Below, one piece after another: positions 34,485-43,163 of a stretch of DNA of 64,000 bases. The DNA comes from Paenibacillus piscarius (GTDB taxonomy: Bacteria > Bacillota > Bacilli > Paenibacillales > Paenibacillaceae): NCBI RefSeq assembly GCF_022234545.1, contig NZ_JAIEUI010000001.1:356899-420898 (forward strand), read 5' to 3'. The position numbers were made by a program, and so were the translations under genes. Under the pieces are notes generated by a model that saw nothing but the letters and a program-made list of their open reading frames with translations, was not told where the DNA came from and searched no databases. Positions within the stretch are counted from its first letter, which is position 1, and each line of letters begins with the position of its first letter.

Positions 34485-35933
34485 CTATTGTCTCTTGTGC
34501 GTATAGGCCGGGTCAAATTTCACTTCTGGGAATTCCGCCGCCGGGCCTGTCAGCAGCGCTTGCGGCTCATCCTTCAGATACTGGTCGAAGAAGGCCCGTA
34601 CATACGATCTGCTGATATCGACAGCGTGCACCGGATCAAGCCCGCCTGCGAACAGGGACGGCGACAGCAGGGCGATGTCCGTGAAGCTCTGATGAATATA
34701 GCGATCGACCGTCAGAAAGTAGGTGTCTGCGGTGCTGCGCGCCATAACAGACTTCAGGTCCGGTATGAATTCTTCGAAGATCAGCGGGTCCGTCTGCGGG
34801 CCGGTCTGGGCCAGCTTCTGTACGATATCGCCGGACATGATATACATGAACGGCTGCGTTAGCCCGGTCTTGGCTACCTTACCCCAGAATGCGCCCTCCA
34901 GACTGACGCCTGCCTTGAACCTCGGGTCTTGGGCCAGGGCTTCAGCGGTGGTGGCTCCGCCATAGGAATGGCCGAAGATCCCTGCCCGGCTGAGGTCCAG
35001 TCTGCCCTGAAGCAGACCGCCGGGGTCCTTGACATTCCAGCCCTCCAGCGTATCCATCACGAAGCTGGCATCTGCTGCACGGATAGCGATTCCGTTCACG
35101 TTATGGTTGTACAGTTCAGCGGACGTATCGAACTTAGGGTCCGGCACATAATAGGCCGAATTCCCGTCTGAGTAGGTGACCTTGGCTGAAGTATAGGGAT
35201 GATCAATCCCCACCACAATATAGCCGTGGCTGACTAACTCTTCAATGACAGTCATACTCTGAAAACGGGTGGAGCGGATACCCGGCGAGAACAGCAGCAC
35301 CGGATAACTTGTCTCTTCAGCAGATAGCTGCACATCAGCAGTGACATGGGTAGGGATGCCGGTGACATGGCTGAACAGCTGCTTGGGCAATCCGAACACC
35401 AGGCTGACCGCTTCTCCCAGAGCGGAGGGATAATGCTCTTTGGGCTTACCCGCTGTCTGAGCAGGATCGGCCGGATACCAGACATTGATCATCAGCTTCC
35501 GTTTGGCACCCGGATTCTTGGTTTCGTCACGGCTCTCATCGGTAAGCTCCCGGACAACTGTTCCAATGGCATAGTGCCCGGTTGGCTCTGGTAAACTGAA
35601 CATGGGCAGCAGCCTGCATGCGTATACAGATATGCCTGACAGTAGAAGTACTGCGATTAATAGCAGGCTCTTCCATAGCAGCTTGGGCTTCCTCGAACGG
35701 CTCCGCCGGTCCGGCTTCAGGAGTCTGAAGCCCAGCAGCATCAGCAGCCCCAGTGCAGCGGCATAAGCCGGAGCCATCTGGATGCGGAAGTGCTCTATTC
35801 CTCCATGCAATGCTACAGCTGCCAGCAGAACAGCCAGCATAACCGTATTCAGCCGCCGTGTCTGTTTCATCCATAGTATTCCCGCTGTCACAGCCAGAAT
35901 CACAATAATAACCGCTATCTCGAAAGTTCTCAT
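34485..35933 (-). CDS. Membrane-anchored alpha/beta hydrolase, PAF-acetylhydrolase-like
   Basis: 482 residues. Four hydrophobic helices in the first 110 residues precede a catalytic domain: INVWYPADPAQ, VLLFSPGIRSTRFQSM (oxyanion area), IFGHSYGGATTAEAL with the nucleophile Ser, VSLEGAFWG and a His near YIHQSF. This pattern matches platelet-activating-factor acetylhydrolase-like proteins. The catalytic part is expected outside or at the membrane face, acting on lipid-like or small ester substrates. It forms an operon with the MerR regulator, suggesting inducible detoxification. Confidence 0.78.
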   Translation of the reverse strand: MRTFEIAVIIVILAVTAGILWMKQTRRLNTVMLAVLLAAVALHGGIEHFRIQMAPAYAAALGLLMLLGFRLLKPDRRSRSRKPKLLWKSLLLIAVLLLSGISVYACRLLPMFSLPEPTGHYAIGTVVRELTDESRDETKNPGAKRKLMINVWYPADPAQTAGKPKEHYPSALGEAVSLVFGLPKQLFSHVTGIPTHVTADVQLSAEETSYPVLLFSPGIRSTRFQSMTVIEELVSHGYIVVGIDHPYTSAKVTYSDGNSAYYVPDPKFDTSAELYNHNVNGIAIRAADASFVMDTLEGWNVKDPGGLLQGRLDLSRAGIFGHSYGGATTAEALAQDPRFKAGVSLEGAFWGKVAKTGLTQPFMYIMSGDIVQKLAQTGPQTDPLIFEEFIPDLKSVMARSTADTYFLTVDRYIHQSFTDIALLSPSLFAGGLDPVHAVDISRSYVRAFFDQYLKDEPQALLTGPAAEFPEVKFDPAYTHKRQ

Positions 35934-35969
35934 AGGTTAACCTCCACTTTATTCATCTGGAATAAAGCC

Positions 35970-36001
35970 AGTATAAAGGTTGAACTATACTTCAGGGTCA
36001 A
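35970..36001 (-). promoter_or_regulatory. MerR-type promoter with operator
   Basis: On the minus strand TTGACC (35996-36001) and TATACT (35970-35975) are separated by 20 bp, longer than the normal 17. The spacer contains an imperfect dyad (CTGAAGTAT and ATAGTTCAA). This is the layout that MerR activators use. It drives the hydrolase-merR operon starting at 35933. Confidence 0.6.
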
Positions 36002-36025
36002 GCCTTAATGATCTGTAGACCAGCT

Positions 36026-36069
36026 CAAAAAAACGGCAGGCCGTTCTGAAATCCAGAACAAGCTGCCGT
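36026..36069 (-). terminator. Rho-independent terminator
   Basis: On the minus strand, ACGGCAG-CTTGTTCTG pairs with CAGAACGGCCTGCCGT, followed by seven T. It ends the oxidoreductase gene. Confidence 0.85.
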
Positions 36070-36087
36070 CAACAGTACAAAATAAGT

Positions 36088-37080
36088 CTAGGACAGGCGG
36101 ACCAGCACGCGGCCCCGGGTATTCGAGCGGAGAATATCTTCCAGTGCGGCAGGCAGCGCATCCAGCATAATCTCCCGGTCCACCAGCAGATCAAGCGCCG
36201 CAGGCTTCATATCGCCTGCCATCCGCTGCCAGAGCGGTGCCCGCTTGTCCATCGGACATGAGACGGAATCAATGCCAAGCAAGCTGACTCCGCGCAGAAT
36301 AAAAGGCAGTACAGTCGTTGGTACGGCAGTGCCTGCGGTTAAGCCGCTTGCTGCAACCGCACCGCCGTAGGTAATCCGGCTCAGCACAGCGGCCAGCGGA
36401 GCGCCGCCGACGGAATCAACCGCCGCTTGCCAGAGCTGCTTATCCAGCGGCTTGCCGTTGCTGCCGCCTGCCTCCTCACGGGAGATCACCTCAGATGCGC
36501 CGAGCGCCTGCAGATAACCGGCTTCCTCTGTTCTGCCGGTGCTGGCAGTGACCGTATAGCTCAGCTTCGAGAGGATAGCGGTTGCCGCGCCGCCTACACC
36601 GCCGGTGGCTCCGGTGACAAGCACTTTGCCTTTATCCGGAGCCATGCCCTGCGCTTCCAGCACCTGCACAGACAGGGCAGCGGTGAAACCCGCTGTACCG
36701 TAGATCATCGCTTCCCGCAGAGTCAGGCCTTCCGGCAGAGGAACGATCCAGTCCGCAGGAATGCGGGCATATTCGCTGAAGCCGCCGAAGTGCGAGACGC
36801 CGATGCCGTAGCTGGTGGCTATAACAGGTTGTCCTTCCTTGAAACGGCTGTCGGCAGAGGACACTACCGTTCCTGACAGGTCAATGCCCGGGATGAACGG
36901 ATAGGTTCGCACAATATTACCATTCGGAATACTTGCCAATCCGTCTTTATAGTTTACACTGGAATAAGCTACCTTGATTAAAACCTCGCCGGCCGGCAAT
37001 TCCTCGAGGGACAGCGGTTTGATCTCTACGGAGAACGGTTCGGTGTTGTTCACTACCAGAGCTTGGAACGAATTAGTCAT
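36088..37080 (-). CDS. YhdH/YhfP-type quinone oxidoreductase
   Basis: 330-residue MDR-superfamily protein without zinc ligands. It begins FQALVVNNTEPFSVEIKPLS, with YSSVNYKDGLA and PFIPGIDLSGTVVSS, typical of the YhdH/YhfP subfamily; the cofactor loop is VTGATGGVGGAATAIL. Members reduce acryloyl-CoA or other enoyl or quinone substrates with NADPH. Monocistronic with its own terminator. Confidence 0.88.
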   Translation of the reverse strand: MTNSFQALVVNNTEPFSVEIKPLSLEELPAGEVLIKVAYSSVNYKDGLASIPNGNIVRTYPFIPGIDLSGTVVSSADSRFKEGQPVIATSYGIGVSHFGGFSEYARIPADWIVPLPEGLTLREAMIYGTAGFTAALSVQVLEAQGMAPDKGKVLVTGATGGVGGAATAILSKLSYTVTASTGRTEEAGYLQALGASEVISREEAGGSNGKPLDKQLWQAAVDSVGGAPLAAVLSRITYGGAVAASGLTAGTAVPTTVLPFILRGVSLLGIDSVSCPMDKRAPLWQRMAGDMKPAALDLLVDREIMLDALPAALEDILRSNTRGRVLVRLS

Positions 37081-37218
37081 GTGTTGTCTCCTTATCCATA
37101 CTTAATGAAGTACATTCAATTACTCGGTTATATCGTATTTATTCTGACGGGTCAACTTCAGAACGGCAATGATATCCTACACAGTTCATAGATCGTTGAA
37201 GGGAGAAGTGAACGCAAT

Positions 37219-37710
37219 ATGGCAAGTAAATGGCGTAAAATCATACTGTCAACCGGCATCTGTCTGCTTCTGGGAGGCGGAGTGTTATATGGAAATATGG
37301 GGTCAAAGGCTGAGCCTGCGGAGCAGCGGCTGCAGGTAAGCGAGGGAGAACCTGCGCGCTATCTGCAGGGACCGGATGCAGTGACTGTAGATCAGCTGGA
37401 GCTGACCCTTGGGGAACAACGCCTCCCGGATGAGCATATCAGCATCCCTAACCACTCGGAGGTATTGTGGAGGAAGCCGGTGCAGACTCTGGCCGGGGAA
37501 GGCGAGCTGATTAAGTTCGTGCAGGAGGGAAGTGCTGCTCTTCCTGCCCCTGAGGTGACTTACTACTGGTTGTGCTTACAACGTCCTGACAAGCATGAGA
37601 AGGATCTCACAGTAACCTATTACATTGAGGCTAAGGTGCTCGGCGAAGATGAAGAGGCTGCTGAAGTGGAGCTGCTGAAGCTGGCAGAGCGCTGGGAGAT
37701 CCCCGGTTAG
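37219..37710 (+). CDS. Secreted or membrane-anchored protein of unknown function
   Basis: 163 residues with an N-terminal signal-anchor (RKIILSTGICLLLGGGVLYG). The rest is soluble and acidic (DAVTVDQLELTLGEQRLP, YYIEAKVLGEDEEAAEVE). No family recognised. Start ATG follows GGGAGAAG. It is between divergent oxidoreductase and malic enzyme genes. Confidence 0.6.
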   Translation: MASKWRKIILSTGICLLLGGGVLYGNMGSKAEPAEQRLQVSEGEPARYLQGPDAVTVDQLELTLGEQRLPDEHISIPNHSEVLWRKPVQTLAGEGELIKFVQEGSAALPAPEVTYYWLCLQRPDKHEKDLTVTYYIEAKVLGEDEEAAEVELLKLAERWEIPG

Positions 37711-37789
37711 AAAACAGATAATTATGTACATCGTGTGAACTGTAGTATAGTGATAGAGAAAGATCCGTCACTCGAAGGAGGTACATGCT

Positions 37790-39196
37790 ATGTCCATTGC
37801 AACAACGATGATTATCCGGCTCGAAATCCGTAAGTCCGAGGCTTCTTTTGGAGATGTGGCGTCCAGGCTGGCCGCTGCCGGCGGTGATATTGTCGCGATC
37901 GACGTTATACGCGGAGGCCAGGATGTGACCACCCGTGACCTGACAGTGAATGTGCAGGATGCGGCGAATGAAGAGATCATTAACGTACTCAGGAATATGC
38001 CGGGGATCAAGGTCATTAACGTCTCTGACCGCACCTTCCTGGCCCATCTCGGCGGCAAAATCGAGGTCACCCCAAAGATGCCGATCAAGAACCGCGAGGA
38101 CCTGTCCCGGGTCTATACTCCTGGTGTGGCGCGTGTCTGTACAGCGATTGCTGAAGATCCGGGCAAGGCTTACTCCCTGACAATGAAAAGAAATACCGTA
38201 GCCGTGGTCTCTGACGGCACTGCCGTGCTTGGACTGGGCGATATCGGGCCGGAGGCGGCGATGCCGGTCATGGAGGGTAAGGCGATGCTGTTCAAGCAGC
38301 TTGCGGGCATCGATGCTTTTCCGCTATGTCTGGACACCAAGGACCCGGATGAAATTATCCGGATTGTGAAAGCGGTTGCGCCCGGCTTCGGCGGGATCAA
38401 TCTGGAGGATATCAGCTCCCCGCGCTGCTTCGAGATCGAGCGGCGGCTGGAGGAGGAGCTGGATATTCCGGTCTTCCACGATGACCAGCATGGAACCTCA
38501 GTCGTTGCGCTGGCTGGCTTGCTCAATGCACTTCAGGTGGTGGGCAAGAAGCTGGAGGATTCCAGAATCGTTGTTGTCGGCATCGGGGCGGCTGGCGTAT
38601 CGGTCTGCCGTCTGCTGCTGGCGGCGGGCGCGAAGCAGCTCTATGCGGTGGACCGCGAAGGAATCCTGAACCGGAACGAGAGCTACGACAATGCTGAATG
38701 GAGCTGGCTGGCCGAGGCCACGAATCCCGAGAATCTGAGCGGCGGGCTGGATGAGGCGGTGCGCGGAGCAGATGTATTCATAGGAGTGTCCAGAGGCGGG
38801 ATTCTGCAGGTGAGCCACCTGGAGAGTATGGCCCCGGACCGCATTGTTTTTGCCATGGCGAATCCTACCCCTGAGATCGAGCCGGAGCTGGCCGAGCCTT
38901 ATGTACGGGTGCTGGCTACCGGAAGAAGCGATTACCCGAACCAGATTAATAATGTGCTGTGCTTCCCCGGGATCTTCCGCGGCGCGCTGGACTGCCGGGC
39001 GAGGACGGTCAACGAGGAGATGAAGCTGGCAGCGGCGCAGGCTATTGCGTCCGTGGTTCACCCGGATGAGCGGAACGAACAATATATTATTCCGAGTATT
39101 TTCAATGAGAAGGTTGTCGAGCAAGTCCGTCTTGCCGTAATTCAGGCCGCGATCGCCACAGGCATTGCCCGGCGCATTCCACCGGATGTAGGCTGA
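37790..39196 (+). CDS. Malic enzyme with N-terminal ACT domain
   Basis: 468 residues. Residues 1-85 form an ACT-type ligand-binding domain (TMIIRLEIRKSEASFGDVAS, LTVNVQDAANEEII). The malic enzyme part contains RVYTPGVARVCTAIAEDP, VVSDGTAVLGLGDIGP, FHDDQHGTSVVALAGLLNAL and the cofactor loop VVGIGAAGVSVCRLLLAAG. It oxidatively decarboxylates malate to pyruvate with NAD(P). The ACT domain suggests control by an amino acid or similar ligand. GAAGGAGG precedes the ATG. Confidence 0.9.
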   Translation: MSIATTMIIRLEIRKSEASFGDVASRLAAAGGDIVAIDVIRGGQDVTTRDLTVNVQDAANEEIINVLRNMPGIKVINVSDRTFLAHLGGKIEVTPKMPIKNREDLSRVYTPGVARVCTAIAEDPGKAYSLTMKRNTVAVVSDGTAVLGLGDIGPEAAMPVMEGKAMLFKQLAGIDAFPLCLDTKDPDEIIRIVKAVAPGFGGINLEDISSPRCFEIERRLEEELDIPVFHDDQHGTSVVALAGLLNALQVVGKKLEDSRIVVVGIGAAGVSVCRLLLAAGAKQLYAVDREGILNRNESYDNAEWSWLAEATNPENLSGGLDEAVRGADVFIGVSRGGILQVSHLESMAPDRIVFAMANPTPEIEPELAEPYVRVLATGRSDYPNQINNVLCFPGIFRGALDCRARTVNEEMKLAAAQAIASVVHPDERNEQYIIPSIFNEKVVEQVRLAVIQAAIATGIARRIPPDVG

Positions 39197-39224
39197 GGTG
39201 ACAGGCGAATATCTGTAACGTGAA

Positions 39225-39258
39225 CAAGCTGCGGCCCGGGGGCTGCGGCTTGCTTTGC
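39225..39258 (+). terminator. Possible terminator
   Basis: CAAGCTGCGGCC and GGCTGCGGCTTG form a GC-rich hairpin followed by CTTTGCTTGG; T-tract is imperfect. Confidence 0.5.
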
Positions 39259-39351
39259 TTGGGAGAAGACCCGGCAGTTTGGTTCACAAGCCAAGATTAA
39301 CATGGTAAAATATACAAACGAAACCAAAGATGTAACAACACAGGAGGAGCT

Positions 39352-39891
39352 ATGTACCGCAGAATTCATATTATGGGAGCATCCGGGGCGGGGACGACGA
39401 CCCTGGGGAAGGCGCTGGCCGCGAGGCTTCCGCATGTTCAATTGGATAGTGACGACTACTATTGGGAGCAGAAATACAGCATCAAGAGCGATGTGGCCGC
39501 ACGTCTAAGCAGACTGCAGGCGGATTTGAAGCGGAATGAGCCGTGGATTCTGTCCGGTGCGCTCTGCGGCTGGGGCGATCCGCTGCGGGATACGTTTGAC
39601 CTGGTGGTTTTCCTCTGGATTCCGGAGGGGATTCGCCTGGAACGGCTGCGGGCGCGGGAGTATGAACGATACGGAGATGCGGGTCTGCCGGGCGGCGATA
39701 AGTATGAGGATGTTGAGAGCTTCATTGACTGGGCAGCGCAGTACGATACAGGCGGACTGGAGGTCCGCAGCCGGATGCTGCATGAGGAGTGGATGGCTGG
39801 ACTTAGCGGTGATCTGCTGCGGCTGGAGGGAGACCTTACAGTGGAGGAACGGGTGGAGGCCGTAATGCAATACATGTCCCGTGAACGCTAA
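39352..39891 (+). CDS. P-loop nucleoside/nucleotide kinase-like protein
   Basis: 179 residues. The Walker A IMGASGAGTTTLGKAL begins at residue 7, followed by LDSDDYYWEQKY as in adenylate-kinase-like AAA proteins, and RLERLRAREYERYG with basic lid residues. Substrate unknown. CAGGAGGAGCT lies before the ATG. It precedes a lipoprotein gene and a GNAT gene in the same direction, with gaps of 28 and 14 bp. Confidence 0.75.
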   Translation: MYRRIHIMGASGAGTTTLGKALAARLPHVQLDSDDYYWEQKYSIKSDVAARLSRLQADLKRNEPWILSGALCGWGDPLRDTFDLVVFLWIPEGIRLERLRAREYERYGDAGLPGGDKYEDVESFIDWAAQYDTGGLEVRSRMLHEEWMAGLSGDLLRLEGDLTVEERVEAVMQYMSRER

Positions 39892-39919
39892 TTCCATCGA
39901 TGGGAAAAGGGGGCTGACC

Positions 39920-40360
39920 ATGAGGAAGATGCTGCGTGTGCTGCTGCTTCCCGGTGTCTTGCTTTTGCTGCTGCTTACAGCCTGTAACACGGAAACCACC
40001 TATTTCAATTATACCTTCAAGGGTGAGGGGGAGACCTGGTCGGGGTTGTACAAGCAGGAGGCCAGCCAGAAGCTAGTAAACATAGGGAACAAAGTCAGCA
40101 GTGAGAACCACAAGCGGTATAACTTCGCATTGCGCTATAATGGTGACCAATCGGATCTCGGAACGATTAAAGAGATGAAATATACATTTAAAGCTAAGCA
40201 TAGCGGCGGCAGCCAGACTATTGAGGGCCCTGTTGAAGTGGCCATGCTGAAAATGAGCGCTGGTGGAAGCGGCTCTGTAGAGAAAGAGGATTCCGTCATT
40301 AAAGTCACTGTCGAATGGGACGGGCAGACTGAGGAGTTTGAACTCAAGAATGAGAAATAG
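39920..40360 (+). CDS. Small lipoprotein of unknown function
   Basis: 146 residues. The signal peptide ends in a lipobox (LLLLLTAC), so lipidation at Cys is expected. The mature part is beta-rich (TYFNYTFKGEGETWSGLYK, VIKVTVEWDGQTEEFELK). No family recognised. ATG 39920 follows AAAAGGGGG; an upstream ATG at 39881 lies inside the preceding gene. Confidence 0.7.
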   Translation: MRKMLRVLLLPGVLLLLLLTACNTETTYFNYTFKGEGETWSGLYKQEASQKLVNIGNKVSSENHKRYNFALRYNGDQSDLGTIKEMKYTFKAKHSGGSQTIEGPVEVAMLKMSAGGSGSVEKEDSVIKVTVEWDGQTEEFELKNEK

Positions 40361-40374
40361 GAGGCTATCCGGCC

Positions 40375-40818
40375 ATGGTAATCATAGAAGAAATCGAAAT
40401 CACATCACTGGAAGCATTGAACACACTCTACCATGAATTAATAGGCACGCCGACCGACCCGGTGAAGCTGGAAACTGCTTTTCAGAAGATCCGGGAGGAT
40501 GAGCGGGTTGTGCTACTGGGTGCTTTTGTAGACGGGGAACTGCTGGGCTCCCTGATGGGGATCGTCTGCCAGGACCTGGTGGGCGATTGCCGCCCGTTCA
40601 TGGTCATTGAGAATGTGGTCGTGTCTTCGCGCGCACGGCGGCAGGGGCTCGGCAAGAAACTGATGACTGCGATCGAAGCGGTTGCGCATGAGCGGGACTG
40701 CTACTATATTATATTCGTGTCCGGGGAGAAGCGGAAGGAAGCGCATGTTTTCTATGAGGCGATGGGGTACAGGGAAGAGAAGGTTGAGGGGTACCGTAAG
40801 CATCTTAGCTCGCATTAA
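40375..40818 (+). CDS. GNAT-family N-acetyltransferase
   Basis: 147 residues. VIENVVVSSRARRQGLGKKLM is the acetyl-CoA-binding motif, followed by FYEAMGYREEKVEGY. AGGAGG lies nine bases before the ATG. It is the last gene before a repeat-rich region and the group II intron. Substrate unknown. Confidence 0.85.
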   Translation: MVIIEEIEITSLEALNTLYHELIGTPTDPVKLETAFQKIREDERVVLLGAFVDGELLGSLMGIVCQDLVGDCRPFMVIENVVVSSRARRQGLGKKLMTAIEAVAHERDCYYIIFVSGEKRKEAHVFYEAMGYREEKVEGYRKHLSSH

Positions 40819-40899
40819 GGGATGGATGTTACCTTTCTTGGGTACCCTCCTATTGTATTCTGTACAACCAAAAGCCGGAAAACCAAAGGTTTTTCACCT

Positions 40900-41028
40900 T
40901 CTGTTGTAGTTCATACATTAGAATGTTGGAATTCGGCCTGAAATGAGCATGTTCGCGAAAATCTGTTGCAGCAAATACAGTAGAATGTGTTCTGGGCGGC
41001 GTTTGCGCCTATTCTGTTGTACAAAATG
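40900..41028. repeat. Repeat-rich intergenic segment flanking the intron 5-prime end
   Basis: TCTGTTG-led segments start at 40900, 40962 and 41013; the first two continue into a shared ATAC-A-(T/G)TAGAATGT. The third is cut off at the intron boundary. TACAGTAGAAT (40976-40986) pairs with ATTCTGTTGTA (41011-41021) with inner GGCG/CGCC pairing, forming a large hairpin that ends seven bases before the intron. No gene is seen. Confidence 0.6.
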
Positions 41029-42955
41029 GAGCGACCGAGCCTAGGTTGAGTAACTTAGCAGGTGGAACCCCTGCTTGGAAAGGCGAAAGCCACGCCACCA
41101 ATAGCGAGTCTTGGAGCGGCAAGGGTAACCCTGCCGTTTAAGCGTAGACAGTTAGGATGCAGGCCTGAAAGTGATGGAGCCTCGAAATGCAATAAACGGG
41201 AAGGTCGACGGGCTCATTTTCCCGGAAGACAACATGACTCCAGCCGAAAGAAAAAAAAGGCGAGGATGGAGGAGCTTCCCCGGGGTCGAAGAGCCAGGCA
41301 TGTATACCCATGGTTACTCAGCAACTCGGGAGACCCTGGCGCTCTTCTGCGAGAGAAGTACTCTTTAGGAACCTTTGCAGGAGTATGGCAAACAAGCCGT
41401 AACACGTAAGAATGCCAAATGGCGTCCAGGGAGTCGGATTGCCGCATAAGACCTGTGAAACCCCTGTAATGGGGGCGGAGGAAAGGCAGGCGACACCTTA
41501 ATCAATCTTGGTAAGGACACATTGGCCACACACAGAGGTGGGGAAAAAATGGAAACGAAATTAGCAAGAATAGCAGAAATGGCCAAAGCAGATCCGAAGT
41601 TACGGTTCACCTCCATCGGACATCTCATTAACGCAGAAGCAGTAAAGAAAAGTCACCAAGAGATGAAACCAGGAAAAGCAACCGGAGTCGATGGATCGAC
41701 CAAAGAGACGTACGAAGTAAACGTGGAAGCGAATGTAGCACACCTGGTGGACCGGTTAAAGCGAAAAAGCTACAGACCTCAGCCCGCAAGAAGAGTCTAC
41801 ATCCCGAAGGATGAGAAAAGCATGCGGCCCCTAGGAATTCCTGCATATGAAGACAAACTGGTGCAGCATGCGTTGAAAAGAGTACTCGAAGCCATTTATG
41901 AACAAGACTTCATGGACTTCTCGTATGGATTTCGCCCGAACCGAAGCATGCACAGTGCGCTGAAACATCTAAACCGGGTTATTGAACATGGCAAAACCAG
42001 CTATGTCGTCGATGCGGACATCTCCGGTTTCTTCAACCACGTGGATCACGAATGGCTAATGAAGTTCCTTGAACTGCGAATCGGAGATCCAAACATCCAC
42101 CGGTTGGTGAGACGGATGCTGAAAGCAGGTATTCAGGAGGAGGGGCACGTTGAACCGACGGAGGAAGGAACTCCCCAAGGTTCGGTGGTGTCGCCCCTGC
42201 TAGCCAACGTCTACCTGCACTATGTCCTGGACCTATGGTTCACGGTGACGGTGAAGAAGCAGTGCGCGGGGCAAGCCGAAATGGTGCGTTTCGCGGATGA
42301 TTTTGTGTGCTGCTTCCAGTACAAAGAAGATGCAGAACGCTTCTATACCGCGCTGGTGCTCCGGCTGGAGAAATTCGGGTTAAGCATCGCGGAAGAAAAG
42401 ACGAAAATCATCGCGTTCGGTCGTTTTGCGGAAGCAGAGTCACGAAGGAAGGGCGAAGGGAAACCGAAAACATTCGATTTTCTAGGCTTCACGCACTACT
42501 GCGCCAAAAGCCGAAAAGGAACCTTCCGGGTGAAGCGCAAAACGAGTGGGAAGAAATTCAGACAGAAGGTCAAAGCGATGAAGAGCTGGGTCAGGTGGAA
42601 TCGCCACCTGAAGCAGGAGGAGTTTCTAGGCGTCATCCGGTCCAAACTGTCGGGTCATTACCGATACTATGGAATCACGGATAACTCACAGAAAATAAAG
42701 TCCTACTACATGCAAACCCTGGAGCTGATCTATAAATGGCTAAACCGCAGAAGTCAACACAGGAGTTTCACCCGGGAGAGATTCTACGAAGTGCTTAAAG
42801 AACTCAAGCTACCTAAGCCGCGGATCTACGTCAATATCTACGACGAAGGCCAACTGTGAACGATGGGGTGAAGAGCCGTATGCGTGAATTGCGCACGTAC
42901 GGATCTGTGAGGGGTAGGGGCACAATCCACGATGGAGAGGCCCCGCCTACTCGAC
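41029..42955 (+). mobile_element. Group II intron with encoded maturase
   Basis: The 5-prime end is placed at GAGCGACC (41029), a variant of GUGYG. About 490 bases of structured RNA (domains I-IV) precede the reverse transcriptase gene. Domain V is at 42873-42906 (GAGCCGTATGCG ... GCGCACGTACGG), with the catalytic AGC triad. A domain VI-like stem ends in CTACTCGAC at 42955, giving the expected A-Y 3-prime end. Boundaries are estimated to within a few bases. Confidence 0.8.
41522..42859 (+). CDS. ltrA: Group II intron reverse transcriptase/maturase
   Basis: 445-residue protein inside the intron, in domain IV. Reverse transcriptase blocks: KATGVDGSTKETYEVN, RRVYIPKDEKSMRPLGIPAY, FSYGFRPNRSMHSAL, VVDADISGFFNHV, GTPQGSVVSPLLANVYL and the catalytic VRFADDFVCCF (F-A-D-D, a common variant). 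The X/maturase region follows (SGHYRYYGITDN, WLNRRSQHRSFTRERF). No HNH endonuclease domain after it, so integration would use replication-fork or single-strand targets. The frame is complete and may be active. Confidence 0.92.
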   Translation: MATHRGGEKMETKLARIAEMAKADPKLRFTSIGHLINAEAVKKSHQEMKPGKATGVDGSTKETYEVNVEANVAHLVDRLKRKSYRPQPARRVYIPKDEKSMRPLGIPAYEDKLVQHALKRVLEAIYEQDFMDFSYGFRPNRSMHSALKHLNRVIEHGKTSYVVDADISGFFNHVDHEWLMKFLELRIGDPNIHRLVRRMLKAGIQEEGHVEPTEEGTPQGSVVSPLLANVYLHYVLDLWFTVTVKKQCAGQAEMVRFADDFVCCFQYKEDAERFYTALVLRLEKFGLSIAEEKTKIIAFGRFAEAESRRKGEGKPKTFDFLGFTHYCAKSRKGTFRVKRKTSGKKFRQKVKAMKSWVRWNRHLKQEEFLGVIRSKLSGHYRYYGITDNSQKIKSYYMQTLELIYKWLNRRSQHRSFTRERFYEVLKELKLPKPRIYVNIYDEGQL

Positions 42956-42965
42956 CAATCAGCCA

Positions 42966-42996
42966 AGAGAGCCGGGAAAGCTTCCCGCTCTTTTTT
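42966..42996 (+). terminator. Rho-independent terminator downstream of the intron
   Basis: AGAGCCGGGAA and TTCCCGCTCT pair around AGC (one bulge), followed by six T. Probably the original terminator of the region interrupted by the intron. Confidence 0.75.
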
Positions 42997-43003
42997 AGAA
43001 TGA

Positions 43004-43077
43004 TATATGGTCTGGAGTCCCCACCAAGCACCTGAGTCATCATATAAGCTAAAGCCCCACTAAGTGGGGTTATTTTG
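43004..43077 (+). ncRNA. 74-nt repeated structured element, copy 2
   Basis: Gap-free partner of 30652-30725. CCCCAC (positions 16-21) or a second CCCCAC (52-57) can pair with GTGGGG (61-66); a T-rich TTATTTTG follows. It lies about 87 bp upstream of yesN and immediately after a terminator, the same setting as copy 1. Confidence 0.5.
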
Positions 43078-43163
43078 TTTGACCATCCGTATGAGAGCGC
43101 TTTATAATCCGTTCATGTGCGGAGCGGTCAGAGGTCACAATTATTACGGGAGGACAAAGAAGA

